Assembly (NCBI RefSeq): GCF_008806345.1
Contig: NZ_VZZJ01000011.1
Span: 94,759-158,758, forward strand
Direction of reading: 5' to 3'
Source of the DNA: Methylobacterium planeticum
GTDB lineage: Bacteria; Pseudomonadota; Alphaproteobacteria; Rhizobiales; Beijerinckiaceae
Length of the DNA stretch: 64,000 nucleotides
This document shows positions 47,918 to 56,687 of this stretch, one piece after another. Each line of letters opens with the position of its first letter. The first letter of the stretch is position 1. Made by a program: the position numbers and the translations under genes. Under the pieces are notes generated by a model. It saw only the letters and a program-made list of their open reading frames with translations, made no database searches and was not told where the DNA came from.

Positions 47918-48372
47918 GCCCGCGCCGGATCGCCCTGGTGCTCCTCCTCGTCGCGCAGGCCAGTGCGGCCGGCGCGGTGCAGCCCGAGGAGGTGATGAAG
48001 GATCCGGCCCAGGAGGCGCGGGCCCGCGAGATCTCGGCGGGCCTGCGCTGCCTCGTTTGCCAGAACCAGTCCATCGACGATTCCGACGCGCCGCTCGCGC
48101 GCGACCTCCGCCTGATCGTGCGCGAGCGCATCCGCGCCGGCGACGACAACAAGGCGGTCGAGGATTACGTGGTGAACCGCTACGGCGAGTTCGTGCTGCT
48201 GCGCCCGGTCTTCGCCCTGCACACCCTGCTGCTCTGGCTGACGCCCGCCCTGGTGCTGCTGGCCGGCGCGTTCGGGATCTGGCGGCTGGCGCGGCGCCGG
48301 GCGCCCCGGCGGCCCGAGACCCTGACGCCGGCCGAGCAGGCGGAAGTGGCGGCCCTGCTCCGCCGCGATTGA
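47914..48372 (+). CDS. ccmH: Cytochrome c maturation thiol protein CcmH (CcmL/CycL)
   Basis: A 152-residue periplasmic thioredoxin-like reductant of apocytochrome c. A signal peptide (1-20) is followed by the redox motif LRCLVCQNQSI with Cys46 and Cys49, then ARDLRLIVRERI and VNRYGEFVLLRP. A C-terminal membrane helix (about 104-124) anchors it. Start ATG overlaps ccmF (ATGA). ccmA-D and ccmG are not nearby. Confidence 0.95.
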   Translation: MSPRRIALVLLLVAQASAAGAVQPEEVMKDPAQEARAREISAGLRCLVCQNQSIDDSDAPLARDLRLIVRERIRAGDDNKAVEDYVVNRYGEFVLLRPVFALHTLLLWLTPALVLLAGAFGIWRLARRRAPRRPETLTPAEQAEVAALLRRD

Positions 48373-48624
48373 ATTTTCTTCAAACCCCTCGCAAATCCGA
48401 TTTGTATTCGGCCGGCGGATATTTCCGGTTTCGGCCGCCGCGCTATGCAGATTTATGCGGTCAACAGTACAATTCTGCATCTTCCATGCGCGCTCGACAT
48501 TTGTGCGATGCGGTAAAGCCTCTTTCGCATCGCACCATTCCCAGAGCATAGTGCGGTCTCCCGGTGCAACCGGCTTTCCGTACGGGCACTCCCGGCGGAC
48601 AGTAACCGCACAGGCCACATCCCC

Positions 48625-48984
48625 ATGCGCAAGCTCGCCCTCGCCCTCTCGGCGGCCACCCTCTCGCTCGCCCTGATCTCGGGCGCTTCCGCCGTCGAAC
48701 TGAAGCCCCTCAAGGCGAACAGCGTCGACCTCGGCACGTTCCGCGGATCGATCTACTACACCGCCGCGCAGGACGGTTACCGGGTCGTCGCCACCCTGGC
48801 GGCCACCAACACCCACGGCGACCAGCCCCAGGTCGTGCGCCTCGTCACCACCCTCAACGCCGACCAGACCGTGACCCTCTCGGTCCCGGGCAGCATGGGT
48901 GCCGACGGGCGCGACGCGACGGTCGCCTTCTCCCGCCGCGGCGACGTGGTCGAGGTCGCCGCGGCCGAGGTCGCGGGCAACTGA
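48625..48984 (+). CDS. Small exported beta-rich protein
   Basis: A 119-residue protein with a classical signal peptide (residues 1-23, ending ASA-V). The mature part has alternating strands (GSIYYTAAQDGYRVVATLAA, QTVTLSVPG, ATVAFSRRGDVVEVAAAEV). I recognise no named family. The 252-base gap upstream (48373-48624) is AT-richer and should hold its promoter, though no clear -35/-10 is seen. Confidence 0.7.
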   Translation: MRKLALALSAATLSLALISGASAVELKPLKANSVDLGTFRGSIYYTAAQDGYRVVATLAATNTHGDQPQVVRLVTTLNADQTVTLSVPGSMGADGRDATVAFSRRGDVVEVAAAEVAGN

Positions 48985-49159
48985 GGGCGGGTCTGCGCCG
49001 TCCGGCGGCCCCGCGGGGCCGCCTCCCCGGGCGCCGGCGTGCCACCGCCGGCGCCTCGCTTTCGCCCCACTGAAACGCGAGGAACGGGGCTCGGGGCGGC
49101 CCTTCCACGGCCGGCCCGTTGACGGTTCGTTAACCACGAGACGCGAGCGTCCCGCGACC

Positions 49160-49849
49160 ATGCCGATCGCCTCGCCCCTCCGCAGCCGCGCCTCGGCCCG
49201 CGCGGCCTGCCTTCCCGCCGTCCTGATTCTGGCCCTCGCCGGTCCGGCCCTCGCCCACCCGCATGTCTGGGTCACCGCCAAGGCCGAGATCGACTACGCG
49301 GAGGGCGGCAAGGTCACGGGGATCCGCCATGCCTGGACCTTCGACGCCGCCTACTCGGCCTTCGTCACGCAAGGGCTCGACCGGAACGGCGACGGCAGGC
49401 TGACGCCCGACGAACTGGCCGACCTCGCCACCGAGAACACCCGCAACCTCGCCGAGTTCGGCTACTTCACGAAGCTGAAGGTCGGCGGCAAGGAGCAGGC
49501 CTTCGGGGATCCGGCCGAGCCCCGCATGATGATGCAGGGGGAGGGCCTGACCCTGACCTTTCTCCTGCCCCTCAAGGCGCCCGCCCCGCAGGGCCGAGGC
49601 GTCGTCGCGCTCGAGGTCTATGACCCGACCTACTTCGTCGCCTTCAGCCTCGCGGACGGGGCCGACGCCGCGCGCCTCGCGGGCGCCCCCGCGGGCTGCG
49701 CCGCCACCGTGACCCGGCCGAAGACGCAGGAGGCCAAGACCGCCGAGGCGGGCAAGCCCGGCATGACGGAGGCCTTCTTCGAGGCGCTGACGGCCGCCTC
49801 GAATTTCGGCGTCCAGTTCGCCAACCGGATCCTGGTGGCGTGTCCGTAG
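49160..49849 (+). CDS. DUF1007 periplasmic protein of a Ni/Co transport pair
   Basis: A 229-residue DUF1007 protein. A signal peptide (1-29) exposes the family N-terminus AHPHVWVTAKAEI, whose His pair may bind metal. RHAWTFDAAYSAFVTQGLD follows. An EF-hand-like loop DRNGDGRLTPDEL is visible near residue 74. The gene overlaps the NicO transporter by 10 bases, the usual pairing, so it probably serves nickel or cobalt handling in the periplasm. A gttaacc sequence lies just upstream of the start. Confidence 0.88.
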   Translation: MPIASPLRSRASARAACLPAVLILALAGPALAHPHVWVTAKAEIDYAEGGKVTGIRHAWTFDAAYSAFVTQGLDRNGDGRLTPDELADLATENTRNLAEFGYFTKLKVGGKEQAFGDPAEPRMMMQGEGLTLTFLLPLKAPAPQGRGVVALEVYDPTYFVAFSLADGADAARLAGAPAGCAATVTRPKTQEAKTAEAGKPGMTEAFFEALTAASNFGVQFANRILVACP

Positions 49850-50850
49850 GCGCGGCCCTCCCGGCCGCCGCCTCGGCCCGCGGCCGGCTCGCCCTGCGGC
49901 TCGGCCTGATCGCCGGGGCGGTCGCCCTCGCGGGCCTTGTCCTCGCGGGCCTGATGTGGCTGGTCGCGCCCGGCATCGCCGCGCCCCCGCCCCGCTCCCC
50001 CTTCGGCATCGGCTTCCGCGAGGCCGCCCCCGCCGCGACCGGCCTCGGCGGCTGGCTGCTGGCCCTGCAGGCGAGCTTCTCGCGCAGCCTCCAGGGCGCG
50101 GTTTCGGCCCTCAAGGCGGGCGGCGGCTGGGGCCCGCTCGTCGGCCTCGGCTTCGCCTACGGGGTGTTCCACGCCGCCGGCCCCGGCCACGGCAAGGCGG
50201 TGATCGCGGGCTACATCGTGGCCGGCGAGCGGGCCCTGCTGCGCGGCTTCGGCCTCAGCGCCGCCGCCGCCCTGCTGCAGGCGCTGGTGGCGATCGCCAT
50301 CGTGGGGATCGGCGTCCTCCTGCTCGGCACCACCGCGGCCGGGATGACGCGGGCGGGCGGCGCGATCGAGACCGTCAGCTTCGCCCTCGTGGCGGTGATC
50401 GGCCTCGCGGTGACGTGGCGCAAGGCCGGCCGGCTCGCCGCCCTCGGCACGCCGCAGCAGGCCTGCGGCCCGGATTGCGGGCATGTCCACCTCGCGGACG
50501 CGGAGGCGATCGGCCGGCTCGGCACCCGGCGGGAGCGGGCCGGCGTGGTGCTGGCGGCCGGCTCCCGCCCCTGCGCGGGCGCGGTGCTGATCCTCGTCTT
50601 CTGCGCCTCGCAGGGCATGCTTTGCGCCGGCGTCCTGGCGACCTTCGCGATGGCGCTCGGCACCGCGCTGACGACGGGGGCGCTCGCGAGCCTCGCGGTC
50701 TTCGCCAAGGTCCTGGCCCTGCGCCTCGCGGGCGGGCGCGGTGAGGCCGGGCTCCTCGCGGTCGGCGCCCTCGAACTCCTCGCCGCCGCCTTCGTGCTGG
50801 TGCTCGGCCTCGCGATGCTCGCGGGCCTCGCCGTCGGCACCGGCGCCTGA
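49840..50850 (+). CDS. NicO/RcnA-family nickel-cobalt transporter
   Basis: A 336-residue membrane protein with 6-7 helices, starting at GTG. Family motifs are GVFHAAGPGHGKAVIAGYIV near residue 108 and SRPCAGAVLILVFCASQG near 246. A cytoplasmic loop with Cys and His (CGPDCGHVHLAD) may sense or bind metal. Direction (uptake or export) cannot be told from the sequence. Confidence 0.9.
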   Translation: MSVGAALPAAASARGRLALRLGLIAGAVALAGLVLAGLMWLVAPGIAAPPPRSPFGIGFREAAPAATGLGGWLLALQASFSRSLQGAVSALKAGGGWGPLVGLGFAYGVFHAAGPGHGKAVIAGYIVAGERALLRGFGLSAAAALLQALVAIAIVGIGVLLLGTTAAGMTRAGGAIETVSFALVAVIGLAVTWRKAGRLAALGTPQQACGPDCGHVHLADAEAIGRLGTRRERAGVVLAAGSRPCAGAVLILVFCASQGMLCAGVLATFAMALGTALTTGALASLAVFAKVLALRLAGGRGEAGLLAVGALELLAAAFVLVLGLAMLAGLAVGTGA

Positions 50851-50866
50851 GCGCCGCGGCCCGCCG

Positions 50867-50914
50867 GTCGGTCGGTCAGTCGGTCAGTCGGTCAGTCGGT
50901 CAGTCGGTCAGTCG
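50867..50914. repeat. Simple tandem repeat gtcagtcg, five copies plus two gtcg
   Basis: Five perfect 8-bp units (50875-50914) preceded by two gtcg tetramers, 16 bases after the NicO stop. A microsatellite-like array in an intergenic gap. Confidence 0.9.
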
Positions 50915-51002
50915 GCAGGGGCCCGAGCCCGCGTCCCGACGCCAAGGCCCTCGCCAGGGCGCCCGGCCCGTGCCAGTCTCCGGCCCTGAGACGGGAGCGG
51001 CG

Positions 51003-51719
51003 ATGACGGCGGGCTTCGAGCACATCCTCCACTGGCGGCTGCTGACGGGCTCGCACCCGTTCCCGGGCCCCGACGGCGGAACCTGCATCAACGAGGCGGC
51101 GATCGTGGCCGCCGGCCTGCCCTACCGGGCGATCCGCGCCTCCTCGGATTGTCCGCCCTGCTTCTCGCCCCCGCTCGCCGCCTACGCCCTCGGCCTCAAC
51201 GATGCGATGCCGGACGCCGAGCGCCCGCGCCTGATGGCCTTCGTGCTGCGCCTCTCGGGCTCCGCCGACACGGCCGAGACCGAGGCCGCGCGCACGGGCT
51301 TCCTGGCGCGCGAGAGCGTCCGGCGCCTGCTGCCGCCCCTCCTCGACCGGGCCGGGATGCCCGATCTCGCCGCGCGCTGCGAGGCCGCCGCCGATCTTGG
51401 CGCCGCGGTCGCGGCGGCGCGCGCCGCCGCGTGGAGGGGGGGCGCCGCCGCCGAGGCCGCCTCGGCGCGGCGCGCCTGGCTCCGGGGGGCGCTCGCCGCC
51501 TGCATCGCCCGGACCGCCACGGCGGCACTGCGCGCGGCGGAGGATGCCCGCTGCGCGGCGGAGGTGGCGGAAGGCGCGAACCCCTTCCTGCCGGAGGCCT
51601 GGACCCACGCGGTCGCCATCCTGGACGAGGCCCTGCGCATCGGCCGGCAGGCGCCCGAGATCGAGGTGGTGCGGGCCCGCGACCGCCTCGATGCGGCGCG
51701 GGCGGTCGCGCGGGCCTGA
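51003..51719 (+). CDS. Conserved-looking protein with Cys motif, function unknown
   Basis: A 238-residue cytoplasmic protein. The N-terminal third has a distinctive GSHPFPGPDGGTCINEAAIV and SSDCPPCFSPPLAAYALGLN, with Cys residues that could bind metal. The rest is Ala/Arg-rich helix, where a duplicated look is given by AACIARTATAALRAAEDARC. I do not recognise a named family. ATG at 51003 follows GGGAGCGGCG at good distance. Confidence 0.65.
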   Translation: MTAGFEHILHWRLLTGSHPFPGPDGGTCINEAAIVAAGLPYRAIRASSDCPPCFSPPLAAYALGLNDAMPDAERPRLMAFVLRLSGSADTAETEAARTGFLARESVRRLLPPLLDRAGMPDLAARCEAAADLGAAVAAARAAAWRGGAAAEAASARRAWLRGALAACIARTATAALRAAEDARCAAEVAEGANPFLPEAWTHAVAILDEALRIGRQAPEIEVVRARDRLDAARAVARA

Positions 51720-51857
51720 CGGAGCCTCGCCGGTGCGGGGCCACGCGGCATTGAACCGGCCGCGCGCCCGCGTGTTCTCTCAGCCGAGGCGAGGTCGGGC
51801 CCGGGATGCCCCGGGCGGGTCCTCGCATCGCGGCCCACCGTCTCTCCGCAGGTTCCC

Positions 51858-52094
51858 ATGTCGTTCGTCCGCTCCGGCCTGATCCTGACCGCGCTCCTGG
51901 CGGTCCCCCTCGCCGCCTCGGCCGAGGAGAAGCCGCCCGCGACGGTGGGCTCGGCCCAGGACCCGCAGCAGGAATGCAGCGCCCGCGCCGACCAGACCGG
52001 CATGCAGGGCACCGTCAAGGACACCTTCGTGACCGAGTGCGTGGCGGGCGAGAAGGTCAGCGACCCGGCCAAGGCCGAGGCCAAGCCGAAATGA
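51858..52094 (+). CDS. Small exported protein with two Cys
   Basis: A 78-residue protein. A signal peptide (1-22, ending LAASA) is followed by a short acidic-basic mature chain with CSARADQTGMQGTVKDTFVT and a second Cys in TECVAGEK, probably a disulfide pair. Similar sequences resemble small PsiF-type repeats only faintly. Function unknown. ATG follows gcaggttccc. Confidence 0.6.
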   Translation: MSFVRSGLILTALLAVPLAASAEEKPPATVGSAQDPQQECSARADQTGMQGTVKDTFVTECVAGEKVSDPAKAEAKPK

Positions 52095-52106
52095 GGCCGG
52101 CGCCCC

Positions 52107-52694
52107 TCAGACGAGGACGGGGCGCGCCGAGAGGTCGAGCTCGGTGCTCTGACAATTGTCGAGCCATTCGCCCGTGAGGTGGTAGAAGAAGGTGCCGTGC
52201 CCGACCACCGCGATGGTGCGCTCGGGCCGGTGCTTCAGCCAGTCGCGGAAGCCCGCGACGCGCTGGTCGAACAGGGGCCGCGGCTCGATGTGGTAGCCGC
52301 CCGCGTTCGGATCGCCCTCCGCGTGCCACCAGATCTCCGGCAGATGGTCGACGCGCAGATGGGGAAACTCCGCCGCGATCTGCGAGGCGGCGCGCCCGAC
52401 GTCGCAGCTGCTCTCCTGGCACTCCCGGTGCAGCACCTCGACGAGGATCTCGGGGTCGGCCGGGTGCTCGCCGAACAGCCCCATCGTGGTCTCGATGGCC
52501 CGGGTCAGCGGCGAGGTCACCACCAGCTCGAAGGGGATGTCGCGCAGGCCGTCGCGGGCGGCCGCCACCTGCGCCTGGCCGCGCGGCGTCAGGCGCGCGT
52601 CGATGTGGCCGGGATCGCGGCCCGTGGCCCGGTGGGCGGCGTTGAAGGTGGATTCGCCGTGGCGAATGCAGACGATGCGGGTGGTCGTGGTCAT
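52107..52694 (-). CDS. Histidine phosphatase family protein
   Basis: A 195-residue phosphoglycerate-mutase-like phosphatase. The catalytic His12 lies in CIRHGESTFN, with ARLTPRGQAQ, TSPLTRAIETT and the second His in VVGHGTFFYHLTG. It is small-molecule directed, substrate unknown. Its start overlaps the stop of the isochorismatase-like gene by 4 bases (ATGA), so the two are co-translated. Confidence 0.9.
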   Translation of the reverse strand: MTTTTRIVCIRHGESTFNAAHRATGRDPGHIDARLTPRGQAQVAAARDGLRDIPFELVVTSPLTRAIETTMGLFGEHPADPEILVEVLHRECQESSCDVGRAASQIAAEFPHLRVDHLPEIWWHAEGDPNAGGYHIEPRPLFDQRVAGFRDWLKHRPERTIAVVGHGTFFYHLTGEWLDNCQSTELDLSARPVLV

Positions 52695-53110
52695 CGAGTC
52701 CAGTTTTCCAGGACCGTCCCGGTGGTGACGGTCTCGACCTGCCGGCCGTAGCGCGAGCGGTGCAGGGTGAGAAGGGCTTGGTGCGCGAGGTCGGACGAGA
52801 TGCAGAGCGCGTCCGCGACGACCGCGGCCCGGTAGCCGCAATCGACCGCCCCCAGCACGGCGGAGAGACCACAGAGATCGGTCTCGCCGCCGGTCACCAC
52901 AAGGGTGTCGTTGCCGCGGGCCTGCAGGCCCGCGCCGAGGCCGGTGCCGATCCAGGAGGAGGTGTGCCGGTCGGCCTTCTCGGAGAACATCCCCGGCATG
53001 TCGACGCAGAGATGCAGGCATGTCGCGCCCAAATGACCTTGGCGCAATTCATCGCTCTGGCGAAAATCAATGTCCGGTGAATCGTTTTTCGCAGCGTCTT
53101 GCGAGGCCAT
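52691..53110 (-). CDS. Isochorismatase-like cysteine hydrolase, internally shortened
   Basis: A 139-residue member of the cysteine hydrolase (isochorismatase/nicotinamidase) superfamily. Family members have about 190-230 residues. Asp37 (HLCVDMPG) and Cys80 (TGGETDLCGL) are present, and the C-terminal half is intact (DCGYRAAVVADALCISSD, HQALLTLHRSRYGRQVETVT). Between the Asp strand and the conserved helix only about 25 residues remain where 80-100 are usual, so a central in-frame deletion is inferred. Lys45 may or may not be the catalytic Lys. ATG 53110 chosen; the frame opens 23 codons earlier. Confidence 0.7.
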   Translation of the reverse strand: MASQDAAKNDSPDIDFRQSDELRQGHLGATCLHLCVDMPGMFSEKADRHTSSWIGTGLGAGLQARGNDTLVVTGGETDLCGLSAVLGAVDCGYRAAVVADALCISSDLAHQALLTLHRSRYGRQVETVTTGTVLENWTR

Positions 53111-53352
53111 CCTCACGTGCCTCCTCTTCGTTATGGCCGGCAAGAACGGCGGGGAAACTGCCGCTGTTCCCGGTAGCACCGTGGCCTTTTTGACAAGCCC
53201 GGCTACAGTCGTCGGCGAATACCCACATCTGTTAAAGACGGCCCCCTCCGCGTCACCGATGCTGCCCCCGCGCCCTCCGCGAGAGGGCGGTGCGGGGATG
53301 GCGGCAGGCCGATGCGGAACCTGATCAGGGGCGGCGCTGGACGGAGGATCGC

Positions 53353-54468
53353 ATGCGCGCCTCGCTGAGCGGACTGCACGTGCTGCTCTCGACGGAGGCC
53401 GCGCGCGGCCTCTGGGGCTACACCCTCGAACTCGCCGCGGGCCTCTCGGGGCGCGGCGTCTCCACCACCCTCGCGGTCCTCGGGCCGGCCCCCAGCCCGG
53501 AGCAGACGGCCAGCGCCGCGGCGATCGCGGAGTGCCGGCTCGTCGTGACGGGCCTGAGCCTCGACCCGGCCGCCCCGGACGGCACCGCCCTGCGCGAGGC
53601 GGCCGACGCCATCGCGGGCCTCGCCTGGCGGCTGCAGGCCGATATCGCGCACCTGCACGATCCGGCCCTGATCGCGGGCGGCGGCATCCCGATCCCGACC
53701 GTCGTGACCTGCCACGACTGCGCGGCGACGCGGTGGGCGACCCTCGAGGAGGCGCCGCTGAGCCCAGACCTGACCTGGCAGCGCGACCTCGCGGCGGAGG
53801 GCCTGCGCGCGGCCGACCTGCTGATCGCGCCGACCCACGCCTTCGCGGAGCTGACCGCCGCCGCCTACGGTCTCGAGGCCCCGCCCCTGGTGGTGCGTCC
53901 CGGCCGGCGCGCGCCCGGGCCGGTCTCGCCCTGCCAGGGACTGCCCCTCGTCCTCACCAGCGGCCGGCTCTGGGACCGGGGCCGCAACCTCACGGCCCTC
54001 GACCGGGTCGCCGAGGGCCTGCCCGTCCCGGTCCAGGCCGCGGGGAGCATCGAGAGCCCAGAGGGCGAGCGCGTCGCGCTGCAAAGCGTCCAGGCCCTCG
54101 GTCCGATCCCGGCGGCGGACCTCGCCGCCCGCCTCGCGGCACGGCCGATCTTTGCCTCGCTCTCCCGCTACGAGCCCTTCGGGCTCGGTGTGCTGGAGGC
54201 GGCGCAGGCGGGCTGCGCCCTGGTCCTCTCCGACATCCCGACCTTCCGCGAACTCTGGGAGGAGGCCGCGATCCTGGTCCCGCCCGACGATGCGGCGGCG
54301 GCGGAGCGCGCCATCACCGGGCTCCTCGCCGACCGCGACCGCCGCCGCCGGTTCGGCGAGGCGGCGCGGGCCCGCTCGGAGCAATACGGCCGCGAGGCCG
54401 CGCTCGACGCGATCGCGGCCGTCTACGCGACGCTCAGCGCGCGCCTGCCGACGGGCGTGGCCGCCTGA
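53353..54468 (+). CDS. Glycosyltransferase family 4 protein
   Basis: A 371-residue GT-B fold glycosyltransferase. The N-terminal domain opens with SGLHVLLSTEAARGLWGYTL and has the sugar-side HDPALIAGGG, CHDCAATRWA. The donor-binding half contains LTSGRLWDRGRNLTALDRV and the E-x7-E motif in YEPFGLGVLEAAQAGCALVL, with SDIPTFRELW. Soluble. Donor and acceptor are unknown. No other cell-envelope sugar genes are adjacent. ATG 53353 has ACGGAGG upstream. Confidence 0.9.
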   Translation: MRASLSGLHVLLSTEAARGLWGYTLELAAGLSGRGVSTTLAVLGPAPSPEQTASAAAIAECRLVVTGLSLDPAAPDGTALREAADAIAGLAWRLQADIAHLHDPALIAGGGIPIPTVVTCHDCAATRWATLEEAPLSPDLTWQRDLAAEGLRAADLLIAPTHAFAELTAAAYGLEAPPLVVRPGRRAPGPVSPCQGLPLVLTSGRLWDRGRNLTALDRVAEGLPVPVQAAGSIESPEGERVALQSVQALGPIPAADLAARLAARPIFASLSRYEPFGLGVLEAAQAGCALVLSDIPTFRELWEEAAILVPPDDAAAAERAITGLLADRDRRRRFGEAARARSEQYGREAALDAIAAVYATLSARLPTGVAA

Positions 54469-54502
54469 GGGCCCGCTTCGTCGTGCCGGCGAAGCGCTCC
54501 GG

Positions 54503-54649
54503 TCAGGTCCCGGGTCGGCGGCGGCCGTTCATGCCGCGCATCAGGGCGGCCGCCGCCGCGACGCCCGCCGTGGTCCGGCCGATCCGGTCGAAGGCGCGGG
54601 GCGCGTCGGGCGGATCGTCGGTGCGGACCTCGAGTTGCCCGGCATCCAT
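54503..54649 (-). CDS. Very small protein of unknown function
   Basis: A 48-residue frame, MDAGQLEVRTDDPPDAPRAF then DRIGRTTAGVAAAAALM and RGMNGRRRPGT. Codon use matches the genome. The Ala-rich segment could be a short helix. The ribosome-binding site is weak (ccgag). It is offered because it is the only plausible gene in an otherwise empty 547-base gap. Confidence 0.35.
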   Translation of the reverse strand: MDAGQLEVRTDDPPDAPRAFDRIGRTTAGVAAAAALMRGMNGRRRPGT

Positions 54650-55015
54650 CTCGGATCAACCTGTGCAATCGAGGCCATCGGGCAATGGTTTTGCGTCGCA
54701 TCGGCTCCTGTTGCCGAGCTTGGCACCAGCATCGAGCCAAGATTAGCCTATTTTCATTGAGAAATTCGATCGAATACTCAGGACGATGTGCTGATGGGGG
54801 GATGTTCTCCGGGCGTGCATCGACCGGAGGGGATTTCGTCGGCTTCCGCTGCCAGGTCGGCTGCCGCGAGCCGGCCTGTGAAGGGCGCGCCGGTCCGTGC
54901 CCGGCACCGGACGACGTCCATCCCACACCGGCGCGGGCCGCTTCGAGAACGCACCCCGAACCCGCATGCGCTTCACGGCCGGTCGGTCCGCGTGGTCGAG
55001 GACCACCCGGCCGCC
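54650..55015. other. Gap upstream of the glyoxalase-family gene
   Basis: About 366 bases containing an AT-richer stretch (54735-54785). No gene with recognisable features is seen on either strand. Frames there are Arg/Pro/Gly-rich. It lies downstream of the leftward gene ending at 55016. Confidence 0.4.
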
Positions 55016-55411
55016 TCAGGCGAAGCGGCCGCCGCGCTGGATCACCTCGATCTTGTAGCCGTCCGGATCGGTGGCGAAGAAGAAGCGCGCCAGGGCCTCA
55101 TCCGCGTGCTTCAGGGTCTTGACCGGCGTGGCGGGCAGGCCCTCGCGGGCGAAGCGGGCCTGCTCGGCCTCGACGTCGTCCACCGTCACGGCGATGTGGC
55201 CGTAGCCGTCGCCGAGATCGTAGGGCGTCGTGCGGTCCTTGTTGACGGTCAGCTCGAGCTCGAAGGGCGAGGCCGGATCCCGCAGGTAGATCAGGGTGAA
55301 GTCGGGGAAGTCGAAGCGGTCGGCGACCGCGAGGCCGAAGGCGCGGGCGTAGTAGTCGCGCGAGCGGGACTCGTCGAGGACGCGGATCATGGCATGGACG
55401 GGTTTCGACAT
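55016..55411 (-). CDS. gloA: Glyoxalase I (lactoylglutathione lyase) family protein
   Basis: A 131-residue VOC-fold enzyme. Methylglyoxal-glutathione hemithioacetal is the expected substrate. The four metal ligands are visible: His6 (VHAMIRVLD), Glu in FELELTVN, His in YGHIAVTVDDVE, and Glu in YKIEVIQRG. Segments DYYARAFGLAVADRFDFPDF and FFFATDPDGYKIEVI are typical of GloA. Length fits. Confidence 0.9.
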   Translation of the reverse strand: MSKPVHAMIRVLDESRSRDYYARAFGLAVADRFDFPDFTLIYLRDPASPFELELTVNKDRTTPYDLGDGYGHIAVTVDDVEAEQARFAREGLPATPVKTLKHADEALARFFFATDPDGYKIEVIQRGGRFA

Positions 55412-55533
55412 GGGCGACCTCTCATGGGCTCTCGGCGGCGGGGGCCACGCCTGAGGCGGGCCCCGGGACCTTCCGCGATCTCAACCGGGCGTCAACCGCG
55501 CAGGCGTCAGATGGGCCGATCCGCCGCGAGAGG

Positions 55534-56514
55534 ATGACCATGCCCCTGAGCCCCGCCTCCGACCTGACCCTGCCGGGCGACGCCGCCCTGCGGGCCGCGA
55601 TCGACGCCTGGCAGGACGGGCTCGCCCGCGAGCGGCGGATGGCCCCGAACACCGTCGAGGCCTACGCGCGCGACCTGCGTCAATTCCTGGTGCACCTCGA
55701 CGGGCGCCAGGGCACGCCGACCATCGCCGGCCTCGTGGCCCTCAAGCCCCGCGACGTGCGCGGCTTCATGGCGGCGCGCCGGGCCGACGGCGTCGGGGGC
55801 CGCTCCCTGATGCGGGGGCTCGCGGGCGTGCGCTCCTTCGCCCGCCACCTCGAGCGCGAGGGGCATTCGAGCGTGGCGGCCCTCGGCGCGGTGCGCTCGC
55901 CCAAGGTCGAGCGGCGCCTGCCCCGCCCGCTGCCGGTGCCCGCGGCCCGGGCCATCACGACCGCCGACCTGCGGGCCGGCGAGGACCGGGCGCCCTGGAT
56001 CCTCGCCCGCGACGCCGCGGTGCTGGCGCTGCTCTACGGGGCGGGCCTGCGCATCTCCGAAGCCCTCGGCCTGACCCGGCGGGATGCGCCGGTGCCGGGC
56101 GTGGACGCCGTGACGGTGCGCGGCAAGGGCGACAAGGCGCGCATGGTGCCGATCCTGCCCGTCGTAGCGCAGGCGGTGGCGGATTACCTCGCCGCCTGCC
56201 CGCACGATCTGACCCCCGAGGGGCCGCTCTTCGTCGGGGCCAAGGGCGGCGTGCTCTCGCCGCGCGTCATCCAGTACGCGGTGGCCTCGCTGCGCGGCGC
56301 CCTCGGCCTGCCCGCGAGCGCGACGCCGCACGCCCTGCGCCACTCCTTCGCGACGCATCTCCTGGCCCGCCGCGGTGAGTTGCGGGCCATCCAGGAACTG
56401 CTCGGACACGCTTCCCTGTCGACCACGCAGCTCTATACCCAGATCGACGCGGCCCGCCTGATGAGCGCCTTCGATGCTGCACATCCGCGCGCCGCGCGGC
56501 GGGCCTCACCTTGA
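55534..56514 (+). CDS. xerC: Tyrosine recombinase XerC
   Basis: A 326-residue site-specific recombinase for chromosome dimer resolution. The SAM-like N-terminal domain (about 15-110) has NTVEAYARDLRQFLVHL. Catalytic residues are all present: Arg173 (GLRISEAL), Lys198 (RGKGDKARM), His266 and Arg269 (PHALRHSF), His292 (LLGHASLSTT) and Tyr301. Length and the ELLGHASLSTTQLYT motif fit XerC rather than a phage integrase. It sits near the suc operon, not beside the GTA cluster, supporting a housekeeping role. Confidence 0.92.
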   Translation: MTMPLSPASDLTLPGDAALRAAIDAWQDGLARERRMAPNTVEAYARDLRQFLVHLDGRQGTPTIAGLVALKPRDVRGFMAARRADGVGGRSLMRGLAGVRSFARHLEREGHSSVAALGAVRSPKVERRLPRPLPVPAARAITTADLRAGEDRAPWILARDAAVLALLYGAGLRISEALGLTRRDAPVPGVDAVTVRGKGDKARMVPILPVVAQAVADYLAACPHDLTPEGPLFVGAKGGVLSPRVIQYAVASLRGALGLPASATPHALRHSFATHLLARRGELRAIQELLGHASLSTTQLYTQIDAARLMSAFDAAHPRAARRASP

Positions 56515-56687
56515 TCAGGGGTGAAATTTTCCCCGCGCGCATTCTGGAGATTGGTCCAGTCGCGCGCCAGAATTGGGCAAAACCTGACATCCAGATTGCA
56601 ATGGCGAGGATATTTTCAAGTTAAGGTGGCGCTTACATTTGACCCGCTAAGGTGGCCCCGACCTGATCTCGATCCCGTTGGAAGGCC

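Noticed and set aside
53186..53215. Promoter before the glycosyltransferase (ttgaca near 53190)
   Set aside because: No acceptable -10 at 16-18 bases downstream, so the -35 match alone was not called.
55534..56514. Tyrosine recombinase as the integrase of the GTA-like region
   Set aside because: It is 17 kb from the cluster, has XerC length and motifs, and lies near the suc genes as in other Hyphomicrobiales.
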